Origin: Thermoleophilaceae bacterium
Lineage (GTDB): Bacteria; Actinomycetota; Thermoleophilia; Solirubrobacterales; Thermoleophilaceae
Assembly: GCA_013696905.1 (NCBI GenBank)
Contig: JACCXP010000267.1
Span: 1 to 14,541, forward strand
Length of the DNA: 14,541 nt
Direction: 5' to 3'
Shown here: positions 1 to 7,713 of the stretch, piece after piece
Layout of the letters: every line of letters begins with the position of its first letter
Position numbering within the stretch: the first letter of the stretch is position 1
Made by a program: the position numbers and the translations under genes
The notes under the pieces: generated by a model
What the model was told of the DNA's origin: nothing
What the model saw: the letters and a program-made list of their open reading frames with translations, nothing else
Database searches by the model: none

Positions 1-336
1 GCCCGAGTTCGTGAAGAAGACCTTGCCGCCGAGCGAGCTCGCGGACAGCCGCTCGGCCAGGCGCATCGCGGGGCCCGTGTAGAAGAGGTTGGTCGCGTGC
101 ATCAGCCGCTCGGCCTGGGTCGTGACGGCCTCGAGCAGCGCGGGGTGGCAGTGGCCGATCTGTACGACCGAGATGCCCGCAAGCAGGTCGAGGTACTCGT
201 TGCCGTCCGAGTCCCACAGCCGGCACCCCTCGCCGCGCACGAACTCGACCGGCGCGCGCGCGTAGGTCGGCATCAGGTAGTCGCGCTCGAGCGCCTGCAG
301 CTCGAACAGGCTCGAGGGGATCCCGCTCACGGCCAT
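1..336 (-). CDS. argD: acetylornithine aminotransferase, N-terminal part (cut by window edge)
   Basis: PLP-dependent enzyme that converts N-acetylglutamate semialdehyde to N-acetylornithine, the step after ArgB and ArgC. Only the first 112 codons are in the window. The protein reads into the class III aminotransferase pattern: YLMPTYARAPVEFVRGEG near residues 20-37, then LWDSDGNEYLDLLAGISV, then GHCHPALLEAV, and it stops at KVFFTNSG just before the cofactor-binding region. The PLP lysine lies outside the window. I chose ATG at 336 because a GGGA lies 7 bases upstream. An in-frame GTG at 330 is an alternative and would overlap the argB stop as GTGA, the same junction used by argC/argJ and argJ/argB. 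The gene overlaps the end of argB by 10 bases (ATG) or 4 bases (GTG). Identity is firm from the motif run and the arg neighbours; the exact start is not. Confidence 0.93.
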   Translation of the reverse strand, partial: MAVSGIPSSLFELQALERDYLMPTYARAPVEFVRGEGCRLWDSDGNEYLDLLAGISVVQIGHCHPALLEAVTTQAERLMHATNLFYTGPAMRLAERLSASSLGGKVFFTNSG

Positions 337-1166
337 ATCTTGGTCCCGATCCCCTCGTCGGTGAAGAGTTCGAGCAGCAGCGAGTGCGCCAGGCGACCGT
401 CGATGATGTGCGCGTTGCCGACGCCGTTTCGCACCGCGCGGGCGCAGGCGGCGAGCTTCGGGCGCATCCCGCCGGAGGTGCTCGCGAGCTCTGCCTCGAC
501 CTCGGCTGCGGTCGCCTGCGAGATCCGCGACGCGGCGTCCTTGGGGTCCGCCAGCCAGCCGTCGATGTCGGTCAGGAAGATCAGCTTGCTCGCCACGAGC
601 GCCTGGGCGACGGCGGCGGCGGCGGTGTCGGCGTTGACGTTGTAGGAGTTGCCGTCACGGTCGGCGCCGACCGAGGCGATCACCGGGATGTAGTCGCTTG
701 CGATGTGGTTGATGACGCCGACGTCGACGTGCTCGATGTCGCCGACCCAGCCGATGTCGCGCCTGCCGGCGAGCTGCTTTCGGACCTGGAACAGCGAGCC
801 GTCGTCGCCGCACAGCCCGACGGCGGGCTGGCCGTGTCGGTTGAGGCGCAGCACGATGTCCTTGTTCTGCTTGCCGACGAGGACCATCTTCGCGACCTCG
901 ACGGTCTCCTGGCTCGACACGCGCAGCCCGTCGACGAACTCGACCTTCATGCCGAGACGCTCCATGTAGCGGGTGATGTCGGGGCCCCCGCCGTGCACGA
1001 CCACCGGGTTCATGCCCACGTACTTGAGCAGCACGATGTCGCGTGCGAACTCCTCGACCAGGGCGGGATCCGTCATCGCCGCGCCGCCGTACTTGACGAC
1101 CACGGTCTGCCCGTGGAAGTGGCGAATGTAGGGAAGCGCCTCGAGGAGGGTGCCGACGTCCCTCAC
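327..1166 (-). CDS. argB: acetylglutamate kinase
   Basis: Phosphorylates N-acetylglutamate with ATP, the second step of arginine synthesis, in the cytoplasm. The 279-residue product has the amino-acid kinase fold signatures in order: VVKYGGAAM at 23-31 with the phosphate-binding Lys25, VVHGGGPDI at 56-64, Arg82 in the substrate region, GLCGDDG in the middle, YNVNADTAA, FLTDIDGW, GGMRPKLAAC and a C-terminal GIGTKI. The length is slightly below the usual 280-300. The family consensus after HGGGP is usually Gln; here it is Asp. The start is GTG at 1166, whose last two bases fall in the argJ stop codon (GTGA overlap), which suggests translational coupling. It lies third in the argC-argJ-argB-argD run. 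I cannot tell from the sequence alone whether it is feedback-inhibited by arginine. Confidence 0.97.
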   Translation of the reverse strand: MRDVGTLLEALPYIRHFHGQTVVVKYGGAAMTDPALVEEFARDIVLLKYVGMNPVVVHGGGPDITRYMERLGMKVEFVDGLRVSSQETVEVAKMVLVGKQNKDIVLRLNRHGQPAVGLCGDDGSLFQVRKQLAGRRDIGWVGDIEHVDVGVINHIASDYIPVIASVGADRDGNSYNVNADTAAAAVAQALVASKLIFLTDIDGWLADPKDAASRISQATAAEVEAELASTSGGMRPKLAACARAVRNGVGNAHIIDGRLAHSLLLELFTDEGIGTKIWP

Positions 1167-2404
1167 GTCGTGTAGTCGGCGTTGAGTGAGACGTAGCCGT
1201 GCGAGAGGTCGGAGAAGAAGACCTCGGCCTCGCCGCCTTCGCCCGGCACCGCGAGGGCGTACTCGACCTCCGGCGCCCTCACCGCCTGCTCGAGCGCGCG
1301 CCAGTCGTCCGCCGAGAGCTCGAGGCCCTCTCCGCCCGCCACGAGCGCCCGGCCCTCGACCTCGAGGTCGACCGCGAAGCCGCCGCCGCCGTGCACGGCG
1401 AGCGCCTGCCCGGCCGCCTGGAGGATGCGCCCGAAGTTCGGGTCGGCGCCGTGCAGGGCCGTCTTCACGAGCGGCGAGTTCGCGACCGCCCGCGCCACCG
1501 GTTGCACCAGGTGCCAGGCGCCGCGCACCACCACTCGCCCGATCCGCTCACAGCCCTCCCCGTCGCTCACGATCTCGAGCGCGAGCTGGCGCAGCAGCGC
1601 GTCGAGCGCCTCGCCGAATCGCAGCTCGTCGTCGGTCTCGGGCTCGACGCGCACGCCCGAGGCGCCGTTCGCGAGGCAGAAGACCGTGTCGCTCGTGGAG
1701 AGCTGGCCGTCGACCGAGATGCGATCGAACGAGCGCTTGACGGTGACGCCCGTCAGCAGGTCGAGCGTCGCAGCCGAGAGCGCGGCGTCGGTCTCGACGA
1801 AGCACAGCAGCGTCGCGAAGCTCGGCGACATCATCCCCGCACCCTTCGCCTGGGCGGCCAATCGCACCTGCCCGCCGTCGAGCTCAACGGCGAGACAGGC
1901 GCGCTTCGGCGCGCGATCGGTCGTGAGGATCGCCTCGGAGAACGCGCGCGAGTCGGCGGCGAGCTCGGCCCCCGCGCTGTCCACTCCCGCGAGCAGGCGC
2001 TCGCGCGGGAGCGCACGCCCGATCACCCCCGTGGCGGCGATCCCGACCTCGTAGGACTCGACCGCGAGCCCGGCCGCCGCGGCGGACTGCGCGGCGCGAG
2101 CCGTCTCGAGCCCGCGCACGCCGTCGGCCACGTTAGCGTTGCCCGACGAGGCGAGCGTCGCGCGCAGCCGGTCGAGCGCGGCCTCCTTCGAGACGACGAC
2201 GGGCGCGCCGAGGAGCGCGCTCGAAGTGAAGCGCGCAGCCGAGACGTGGACCGGACCGTCGTTCACGAGCAGGCCGACGTCGAGGCCCTCCGCCTTGATC
2301 CCGGCCGCGACGCCCGCCGCCCTGAAGCCAGCGGGCAGTGCCGTCGGCTCGAGCTCTGCGACGTGCGCCGGGCGCTCGACCCAGCGTGAGCGGAAGAAGC
2401 TCAC
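1163..2404 (-). CDS. argJ: bifunctional ornithine acetyltransferase / N-acetylglutamate synthase
   Basis: Transfers the acetyl group from N-acetylornithine to glutamate, which recycles acetyl in arginine synthesis; some family members also use acetyl-CoA. The product is 413 residues and belongs to the self-cleaving Ntn-type ArgJ family. Visible motifs are GNAN at 88-91, the oxyanion-hole segment ATGVIG at 124-129, and KGAGMMSPSFATLLCF at 187-202. In this last segment the family cleaves before a threonine, here Thr198, to give alpha and beta chains. The C-terminus reads NADYTT, the typical ArgJ ending. The usual NSGNANACTG box is degenerate here (SSGNANVADG). The start is GTG at 2404, overlapping the argC stop as GTGA. 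An open frame runs much further upstream, but that stretch lies over argC and has no ArgJ similarity. Presence of argJ implies the cyclic acetyl pathway. Confidence 0.97.
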   Translation of the reverse strand: MSFFRSRWVERPAHVAELEPTALPAGFRAAGVAAGIKAEGLDVGLLVNDGPVHVSAARFTSSALLGAPVVVSKEAALDRLRATLASSGNANVADGVRGLETARAAQSAAAAGLAVESYEVGIAATGVIGRALPRERLLAGVDSAGAELAADSRAFSEAILTTDRAPKRACLAVELDGGQVRLAAQAKGAGMMSPSFATLLCFVETDAALSAATLDLLTGVTVKRSFDRISVDGQLSTSDTVFCLANGASGVRVEPETDDELRFGEALDALLRQLALEIVSDGEGCERIGRVVVRGAWHLVQPVARAVANSPLVKTALHGADPNFGRILQAAGQALAVHGGGGFAVDLEVEGRALVAGGEGLELSADDWRALEQAVRAPEVEYALAVPGEGGEAEVFFSDLSHGYVSLNADYTT

Positions 2405-3390
2405 GCGAGCCCCTCCGTCTCGGGCAGGCCGAGCATCAGGTTGAGGTCCTGCACGGCCTGGCTGGCGGCGCCCTTCCAGAGGTTGTCGATCGCCGCGAAC
2501 ACGAGCACCCGTCCGGTCGCCGGCTCGACCGTCGCGTGGATGGCGCAGCGGTTGGTCTCGCGCACGTCGCGGACGCCGGGGGGCGAGCTCACCATCTGGA
2601 CGAAAGGCTCGCCGGCGTACGCGTCCTCGAAGAGCGCGCGCACGTCCTCGCCGGACAGCCCGTCGGCGGTCACGTAGCAAGAGGCGAGCAGGCCCTGGTC
2701 GATCGGGACCAGGTGCGGCGTGAACGTGATCGGGAAGCGTTCGTCGAGCTCCTGCTCGAGCTCCGCGCGATGGCGGTGGCCGTCGACCTTGTAGGCGTTC
2801 ACGTTCTCGGTCACCGACACGAAGTGCGTCGTGTCGGTCGCCTCGCGCCCGGCGCCCGAGACGCCCGACTTCGCGTCGACGACTGCGTCGCGGGCGACCT
2901 CTCGAAGCGGCCACAGGGCGAGCAGGGCAGCGGTCGGGTAGCAGCCCGGGGCGGCGACCAGGTCGGCGCCGCGCAGCTCGTCGCGGTGCAGCTCGGTGAG
3001 CCCGTAGACCGCGCCCGCGAGCAGCTCGGGCGCCTGGTGGTCCTGGTAGTAGCGCTCGTAGCGCTCGCGCGAGAGGCGAAAGTCGGCCGACAGGTCGACC
3101 ACCTTGAGCCCGCGCTCGCGCAGCGCGGCGACGACCGGAGCGGAGGCGCCGTGCGGGTAGGCCACGAGCGCGGCCTCTGCGCGCTCGCCGACGCGGTCGG
3201 CGTCGAAGTGCTCGAGCTCCATCGCCACGCGGTGGCGCGGGTACAGCGAGTCGTGGCGGCGGCCCGCCTCCGAGCGCGCGGTGATCGCGGTCAGCTCGAG
3301 TCTTGGGTGGCGCTCGACGAGCGCCGCGCACAGCGCACCGGCGTAGCCGGAAGCGCCGCAGACCGCGACCCTGGTCGAACCACTAGGCAC
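2401..3390 (-). CDS. argC: N-acetyl-gamma-glutamyl-phosphate reductase
   Basis: NADPH-dependent reductase of the third step of arginine synthesis, which makes N-acetylglutamate semialdehyde. The 329-residue protein has a Rossmann nucleotide-binding motif GASGYAG at 12-18, VDLSADFRL at 98-106, the catalytic cysteine in AAPGCYPT (Cys150), KSGVSGAGR at 174-182, a probable catalytic His207 in GHRHRAE, TPHLVPIDQG and the C-terminal DNLWKGAASQAVQDLN. The short form (about 330-350 residues) is the standard bacterial type. The start is GTG at 3390, eight bases inside the end of pheT. There is therefore no room for a promoter or operator between the two genes, and I saw no ArgR-type palindrome near the start. 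Expression probably depends on read-through from pheS-pheT or on a promoter inside pheT. Confidence 0.97.
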   Translation of the reverse strand: MPSGSTRVAVCGASGYAGALCAALVERHPRLELTAITARSEAGRRHDSLYPRHRVAMELEHFDADRVGERAEAALVAYPHGASAPVVAALRERGLKVVDLSADFRLSRERYERYYQDHQAPELLAGAVYGLTELHRDELRGADLVAAPGCYPTAALLALWPLREVARDAVVDAKSGVSGAGREATDTTHFVSVTENVNAYKVDGHRHRAELEQELDERFPITFTPHLVPIDQGLLASCYVTADGLSGEDVRALFEDAYAGEPFVQMVSSPPGVRDVRETNRCAIHATVEPATGRVLVFAAIDNLWKGAASQAVQDLNLMLGLPETEGLA

Positions 3391-5857
3391 GCAGCTGCCC
3401 CCCGAGCCGCTCGAGCTCGCGCTCGATCGCCGCGCGGACGCCGGCCACCTCGGCGTCGGTCAGCGTGCGGTCGGCGGCGCGGAACTCGAGCCGCAGCGCG
3501 AGCGACTTGCGCCCCTCGCCGATCTGCTCGCCGCGGTAGAGGTCGAACACGCGCAGCGAGCGCAAAAGGCCCCCGCCGGCCGTGCGCACGGCCGCCTCGA
3601 CGTCCGCGGCGCCGCGATCCTCGTCCACGATCACCGCGATGTCCTGGAGCACCGCCGGGAACGCGCTCAGCTCGCGGTAGGCGGCGGTTCGAGGCGCGCA
3701 CCCGGCGAGCGCGTCGAAGTCGAGCTCGAAGGCGGCGACGCGCTCGAGGTCCCACTCGGCCGCGACCTGGGGATGCAGCTCGCCGATCCAGCCCATCTCG
3801 CCCACGCGGCCTGCGTCTGAGACGACGATCCGCGCCGCGCGCCCGGGGTGTAGGAACGGTAGCTCGGCGGCCTTGACCGACCACGCCAGACCGACCGAGT
3901 CGAGGACCCCCTCGAGCAGCGCCTTGACGGCGTAGAAGTCGGCCGGCTGCTGGCGGCCGCGCCAGGACCCCGGCAGCCCGCCGCTCAGCAGCGCGGCAAG
4001 GTGGTGGGGCTCCTCGGACGGCAGTGCGCCGGCGGGGCTCCCGGGCGGCGCCTCGAGTGATCCGGCGAAGCGATAGACGTGCGCTGACTCGAACAGCGCC
4101 AGCGCCGTGCGGCCGCGGGCGGCGTTGTGGGCCGCCGCGTCGAGCAGCCCCGGAAGGAGCAGCGGGCGCAGCACGCTCTGGTCCTCGCTCAAGGGGTTCG
4201 CGAGCCGCAGCAGCGGCTCGTCGGGGTCGAGGCGCAGGCGCGCGAGCGTCGCGGGCGCTGTGAACGACCAGGCCACGATCTCGAGCATGCCGCGGTCGCG
4301 CAGCGCGTCCTCGACGCGCCTGCGCAGTCGCTGGTGCGCGCTCAGCCGACCGACCGCGCGCTCACGTGAGGGGAGCGTGATCGGCAGCCTGTCGAGGCCG
4401 TGGATGCGCGCGACCTCCTCGATCAGGTCGGCCTCGCGTTGCACGTCGGCCGCCCGAAAGCCCGGCACCGTCACGACGAAGGCGGGCTCGCCCTCAGGCT
4501 GCTCGAGCCCGGCGTCGCCGTCGGCCTCGGCGACCCCGAAGCCGAGCCGCTCGAGGATCGCGCGGATCTCCTCGCGCTCGACGGCGTGGCCGAGCAGGCT
4601 GCGGACGCGCTCGGGGCGCAGCCCGACCACGGGCGCCGGGGCCTCCCCCGGAAAGGCGTCGAGCGTGCCCGGCACGAGGCGCGCGCCGCATAGCGCGACC
4701 AGCAGCCGCGCGGCCAGGCGCTGAGCGTCCATCGCCTGCTCGGGGTGGAGCTGCTTTTCGAAGCGGGTGCTCGCCTCTGAGCGAAGCCCGAGTCTCGACG
4801 ACGTGCGCAGGATGTTCGGCCCGACCCAAGTCGCCGCCTCCATCAGCACGCGCGTGGTCTGCTCAGAGACCTCCGACACCCGGCCACCCATGATCCCGGC
4901 GATCGACGTCGGCCCCTCGGCGTCGCAGACGAGCGCCATCTCCGGGTCGAACTCGCGCTCGACGCCGTCGAGCGTCGCCATCCGCTCGCCCGCCCGCGCC
5001 TTGCGGACCACGATCCGCCGCCCCCGCACCTCGTCGAGATCGAAGGCGTGCAGCGGCTGGCCGGTCAGCAGCATCACGTAGTTGGTGATGTCGACGACGT
5101 TCGAGATCGGACGCTGTCCGGTCGCGCTGAGGCGCGCCTTGAGCCACAGCGGCGAGGGCCCGACCCGAACGTCCTCGTACACGCGAGCGGTGAAGCGCGG
5201 GCAGACGTCGGGGTCGGCGATCTCGATCGCCGCGTGGTCCGAGGCGCGGTCGGGCCCCGAGGGCTCGGCGTCGCTGCCACCCGGATCGTCGCCGAGAGGT
5301 GCCTCGGTGGCGGCGTGCAGCTCGCGCGCGATCCCGTAGACCGCCAGGCAGTCGGGACGGTTGGGCGTGATCTCGAGCTCGAGCACGTCGTCGTGGATTG
5401 TGAGGTGATCGAGCAGGGCGGCGCCGGGCTCGAGCTCCGGCGACAGCACCATGATGCCGCCGTGATCCTCCCCCACGCCGACCTCGTCCTCGGCCAGGAT
5501 CATCCCGCTCGAGAGGACGCCGCGCAGCTTCGCCTCGCCGAGCCGGGTGCCGTCCGGCATCACGGCGCCGGGAAGGGCGACCGCGACGGTCTGGCCGGCG
5601 GCGACGTTGGGGGCGCCGCAGACGATCGTGCGCTCCTCCCCCGAGCCGTCGTCGACGTGGCATACCGTCAACCGGTCGGCGTTCGGGTGGCGCTCGGCGC
5701 TCGTCACCCTGCCTACGACGAACCCCTCCGGCGCCCCCACCCCCACGCGCTCGATCCGCTCGACCTCGGTGCCGGTCATCGCGAGGCGGTCGGCCGTCGA
5801 TGCCGCGTCGAGACCCGGATCGCAGTATTCGCGCAGCCAGGACAGCGGCGCCCTCAT
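3383..5857 (-). CDS. pheT: phenylalanyl-tRNA synthetase beta subunit
   Basis: Beta chain of the alpha2beta2 Phe-tRNA synthetase; it binds tRNA(Phe) and carries the editing site that removes mischarged Tyr. It is full length at 824 residues. Domains in order: an N-terminal segment starting MRAPLSWLREY; an EMAP-like tRNA-binding domain about 40-155 (HPNADRLTVCHVD at 57-69, CGAPNV at 80-85); a B3/B4 editing domain about 210-385 (NVVDITNYVMLLTGQPLHAFD near 253-273, GIMGG at 321-325); a B5 region about 405-485; a catalytic-like core; and a C-terminal FDX-ACB domain about 731-824 (FPAVLQDIAVIVDE, then FDLYRGEQIGEGRKSLALRL). It starts with ATG at 5857 overlapping the pheS stop as ATGA. It ends in an 8-base overlap with argC. 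Confidence 0.98.
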   Translation of the reverse strand: MRAPLSWLREYCDPGLDAASTADRLAMTGTEVERIERVGVGAPEGFVVGRVTSAERHPNADRLTVCHVDDGSGEERTIVCGAPNVAAGQTVAVALPGAVMPDGTRLGEAKLRGVLSSGMILAEDEVGVGEDHGGIMVLSPELEPGAALLDHLTIHDDVLELEITPNRPDCLAVYGIARELHAATEAPLGDDPGGSDAEPSGPDRASDHAAIEIADPDVCPRFTARVYEDVRVGPSPLWLKARLSATGQRPISNVVDITNYVMLLTGQPLHAFDLDEVRGRRIVVRKARAGERMATLDGVEREFDPEMALVCDAEGPTSIAGIMGGRVSEVSEQTTRVLMEAATWVGPNILRTSSRLGLRSEASTRFEKQLHPEQAMDAQRLAARLLVALCGARLVPGTLDAFPGEAPAPVVGLRPERVRSLLGHAVEREEIRAILERLGFGVAEADGDAGLEQPEGEPAFVVTVPGFRAADVQREADLIEEVARIHGLDRLPITLPSRERAVGRLSAHQRLRRRVEDALRDRGMLEIVAWSFTAPATLARLRLDPDEPLLRLANPLSEDQSVLRPLLLPGLLDAAAHNAARGRTALALFESAHVYRFAGSLEAPPGSPAGALPSEEPHHLAALLSGGLPGSWRGRQQPADFYAVKALLEGVLDSVGLAWSVKAAELPFLHPGRAARIVVSDAGRVGEMGWIGELHPQVAAEWDLERVAAFELDFDALAGCAPRTAAYRELSAFPAVLQDIAVIVDEDRGAADVEAAVRTAGGGLLRSLRVFDLYRGEQIGEGRKSLALRLEFRAADRTLTDAEVAGVRAAIERELERLGGQLRA

Positions 5858-6915
5858 CCGAACTGCTCCAGGAAGCGGGCGTCGTTCTCGAACAAGAGCC
5901 TCAGGTCGGGCACCGAATGGCGCAGCATCGCGATCCGCTCGATCCCCATCCCAAAAGCGAAGCCCTGCACGCGCTCGGGGTCGTAGCCGCGCTCGGCGAC
6001 GAAGCCGAACACGTTCGGGTCGACCATGCCGGAGCCGAGGATCTCGATCCAGCCGGTGCCCTTGCAGAGCGAGTCGCGGCCGCCGTCGGGGCCGACGCCG
6101 GTTCCCCCACAGCGAAAGCAGTCGACGTCGACCTCCACGCTCGGCTCGGTGAACGGGAAGTAGTGCGGGCGCAGGCGCGTTCGCCGCTCGCCGCCGAAGA
6201 ACGCACGCGCGAACTCGAGCAGCACTCCCTGGAGGTCCCCGAGCGTGATGTCCTCGTCGACCGCGAGGCCCTCGAGCTGGTGAAACATCGGCGTATGTGT
6301 GGCGTCTGAGTCGCGGCGATAGACCTTGCCGGGCACGACAATGTAGATCGGCGGCCCCTGCTCCTCCATCGCGCGCACCTGCATCGGCGAGGTGTGGGTG
6401 CGCAGCAGGACGTCGTCCGAGAGGTAGAACGTGTCCTGGAGCATGCGCGCGGGGTGGCCCGGCGGGTGGTTGAGCGCCGTGAAGTTGTAGTAGTCGTACT
6501 CGACCTCGGGCCCCTCGGCGACCGAGAATCCGAGCCCCACGAATGTGTCCTCGACCTCGCGCCTGGTCTGCGTGATCAGGTGCAGCCTGCCCGCCGGTCG
6601 CTGCGGGTCGCCGGGCAGCGTCACGTCGATGCGGTCGCGCGCGAGGCGGGACTCGAGCTCGGCCGCCTCGAGCGACCGCGTGCGCTCGGCGAGCAGCCGC
6701 TCGAGCGCCTGGCGGACCTGGTTCGCGGCCTTGCCGACGGGACCACGCTGCTCGGGCGCCAGCTCTCCGATCGAGCGCAGCACGGCGGTCAACTCCGCCC
6801 TGCGGCCGAGCAGGCGCACGCGCACGTCCTCGAGCTCGGCTGCCGAGGAAGCAGAGCGCACGGCGGCCTCCCCCTCGCGACCCACGTCCTCGAGACGGGT
6901 GACGGCGTCAGCCAT
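5854..6915 (-). CDS. pheS: phenylalanyl-tRNA synthetase alpha subunit
   Basis: Catalytic class II subunit that activates phenylalanine and charges tRNA(Phe). The 353-residue product has an N-terminal coiled-coil arm (about 1-95), class II motif 1 around 120-150, motif 2 at GKVYRRDSDATHTPMFHQLEG (196-216) and motif 3 at GFAFGMGIERIAML (318-331). Between motifs 2 and 3 sits the zinc-knuckle-like insert that many bacteria carry. Here it reads CFRC at 266-269, then a long glycine-rich loop, then DSLCKGTGW at 281-289. Only three cysteines are present; Asp281 stands where a fourth Cys is common. The usual MVHPNV is MVDPNV (Asp299). The start ATG at 6915 overlaps the upstream methyltransferase by 8 bases, and the stop overlaps pheT by 4. 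Confidence 0.98.
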   Translation of the reverse strand: MADAVTRLEDVGREGEAAVRSASSAAELEDVRVRLLGRRAELTAVLRSIGELAPEQRGPVGKAANQVRQALERLLAERTRSLEAAELESRLARDRIDVTLPGDPQRPAGRLHLITQTRREVEDTFVGLGFSVAEGPEVEYDYYNFTALNHPPGHPARMLQDTFYLSDDVLLRTHTSPMQVRAMEEQGPPIYIVVPGKVYRRDSDATHTPMFHQLEGLAVDEDITLGDLQGVLLEFARAFFGGERRTRLRPHYFPFTEPSVEVDVDCFRCGGTGVGPDGGRDSLCKGTGWIEILGSGMVDPNVFGFVAERGYDPERVQGFAFGMGIERIAMLRHSVPDLRLLFENDARFLEQFG

Positions 6916-7603
6916 CGGCCGCCATCCTACGGGCCGCCGCGTAGAGCGCCACGGACGCGGCCATCGCGACGTTCAGGGACTCAGGCCCGGCGGCGCGCAT
7001 CGGGATGTGCGCGACCTCGGAGGCTCGTTCGAGGACGGCCACCGACACGCCCTCACGCTCCGCCCCCAGGCAGAGCACGACCGGGGCCTGGAGCTCGAGC
7101 TCGTCGAGCGGACGCCCCGCCGCCCGGTCGAGCGCGACGAGCGTTCCCGTGAGCCGGTTGAGCCCAGCGCGCGCCGGCGGGCGTGCGAAGAGCGAGCCCA
7201 TGCTGGCGCGCACCGCCTTGGGGCCGAACGGGTCGGCGCAGCCGGGGCCGAGCACCACCGGCCCGTCCGCGAAGGCGTGCGTCGAGCGGATAATCGCCCC
7301 GACGTTGCCGGGATCCGAGACGCCCTCGATGTAGACGGACAGCCGGCCGCCGGGCTGAGACCAGCGCTGGCGATAGACGCCGATCACGCGCGTGCCGGAG
7401 CCGAGCGTGCTCGCCGACGCCAGCAGGTCGCCCTCCACGTCGACGCCGCCGACCAGCACGACCTCCTCCTCGAAGCTCGCCGTCCGTGCCGCGTCGACGA
7501 GGTCCTCGCCCTCGGCGAGGAACATCCCGGTGCGTGCGCGCCAGCGCTTCTCGCGCAGCTTGCGGATCGTCTTCAGGTGCTGGTTGTCGGCTGACGTGAT
7601 CAG
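6908..7603 (-). CDS. SpoU/TrmH-family RNA 2'-O-methyltransferase
   Basis: SAM-dependent methyltransferase of the SPOUT class, acting on ribose 2'-OH in rRNA or tRNA; the exact target cannot be read from the sequence. In Mycobacterium the gene at this place is called tsnR. From the proposed start the protein is 231 residues: an N-terminal RNA-binding domain (ITSADNQHLKTIRKLREKRW at 2-21, then GMFLAEGEDLV at 26-36), SpoU motif 1 EGVSDPGNVGAIIRST at 93-108 with Asn100 and Arg106, motif 2 LGAEREGV at 179-186, and motif 3 ESLNVAMAASVALY at 208-221. The conserved N-terminus begins at a CTG codon (7603), with no ATG, GTG or TTG in frame between the upstream terminator and this point. The first ATG (7525) would remove the conserved first 26 residues. 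A CTG start is the best reading; a sequence error is possible. It overlaps pheS by 8 bases. Confidence 0.88.
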   Translation of the reverse strand: MITSADNQHLKTIRKLREKRWRARTGMFLAEGEDLVDAARTASFEEEVVLVGGVDVEGDLLASASTLGSGTRVIGVYRQRWSQPGGRLSVYIEGVSDPGNVGAIIRSTHAFADGPVVLGPGCADPFGPKAVRASMGSLFARPPARAGLNRLTGTLVALDRAAGRPLDELELQAPVVLCLGAEREGVSVAVLERASEVAHIPMRAAGPESLNVAMAASVALYAAARRMAADG

Positions 7604-7635
7604 AGCTGACTCGGTGTCGGTGGGTGGGCGATCAT
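7600..7635 (-). CDS. possible 11-codon leader ORF upstream of the methyltransferase
   Basis: A short frame, MIAHPPTPSQL, starts with ATG at 7635. An AGGA lies 9 bases upstream, a plausible ribosome binding site. Its stop TGA (7602-7600) overlaps the proposed CTG start of the methyltransferase as CTGA, the same geometry as the GTGA and ATGA overlaps further down this operon. It could bring ribosomes to the weak CTG start by termination-reinitiation. It could equally be chance. An alternative is that one base is wrong here and this is the true N-terminus of the methyltransferase in another frame: a -1 shift at CTC would join SQL to ITSADNQ. Confidence 0.3.
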   Translation of the reverse strand: MIAHPPTPSQL

Positions 7636-7660
7636 TGGAGTGGATCCTGGGTCGGGAACG

Positions 7661-7684
7661 AAAAAGGGCGCCGTCTCGGCGCCC
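7661..7684 (-). terminator. intrinsic terminator after rplT
   Basis: On the minus strand an 8-bp perfect stem, GGGCGCCG with CGGCGCCC around an AGA loop, is followed at once by five T residues. It lies 29 bases after the rplT stop and about 57 bases before the next gene. This is the clearest rho-independent terminator in the window and marks the end of the infC-rpmI-rplT unit. Because I see no strong promoter between it and the methyltransferase, some read-through into the pheST-arg genes is possible, in which case it would act as a partial terminator. Confidence 0.88.
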
Positions 7685-7713
7685 TCGGGAGTGGTGCTTC
7701 GCGGCTGGACTGC

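Noticed and set aside
2405..3331. Upstream extension of the argJ frame across argC
   Set aside because: The extension is an Arg/Ala-rich shadow of argC in another frame; ArgJ similarity begins just after the GTG at 2404.
3391..3600. ArgR operator before argC
   Set aside because: No AT-rich TGAAT/ATTCA-type palindrome is present in this GC-rich end of pheT.
2338..3876. Plus-strand open frame of 512 codons opposite argC and pheT
   Set aside because: Antisense to two well-identified genes; the product is Arg/Ala/Val-rich with no motif.
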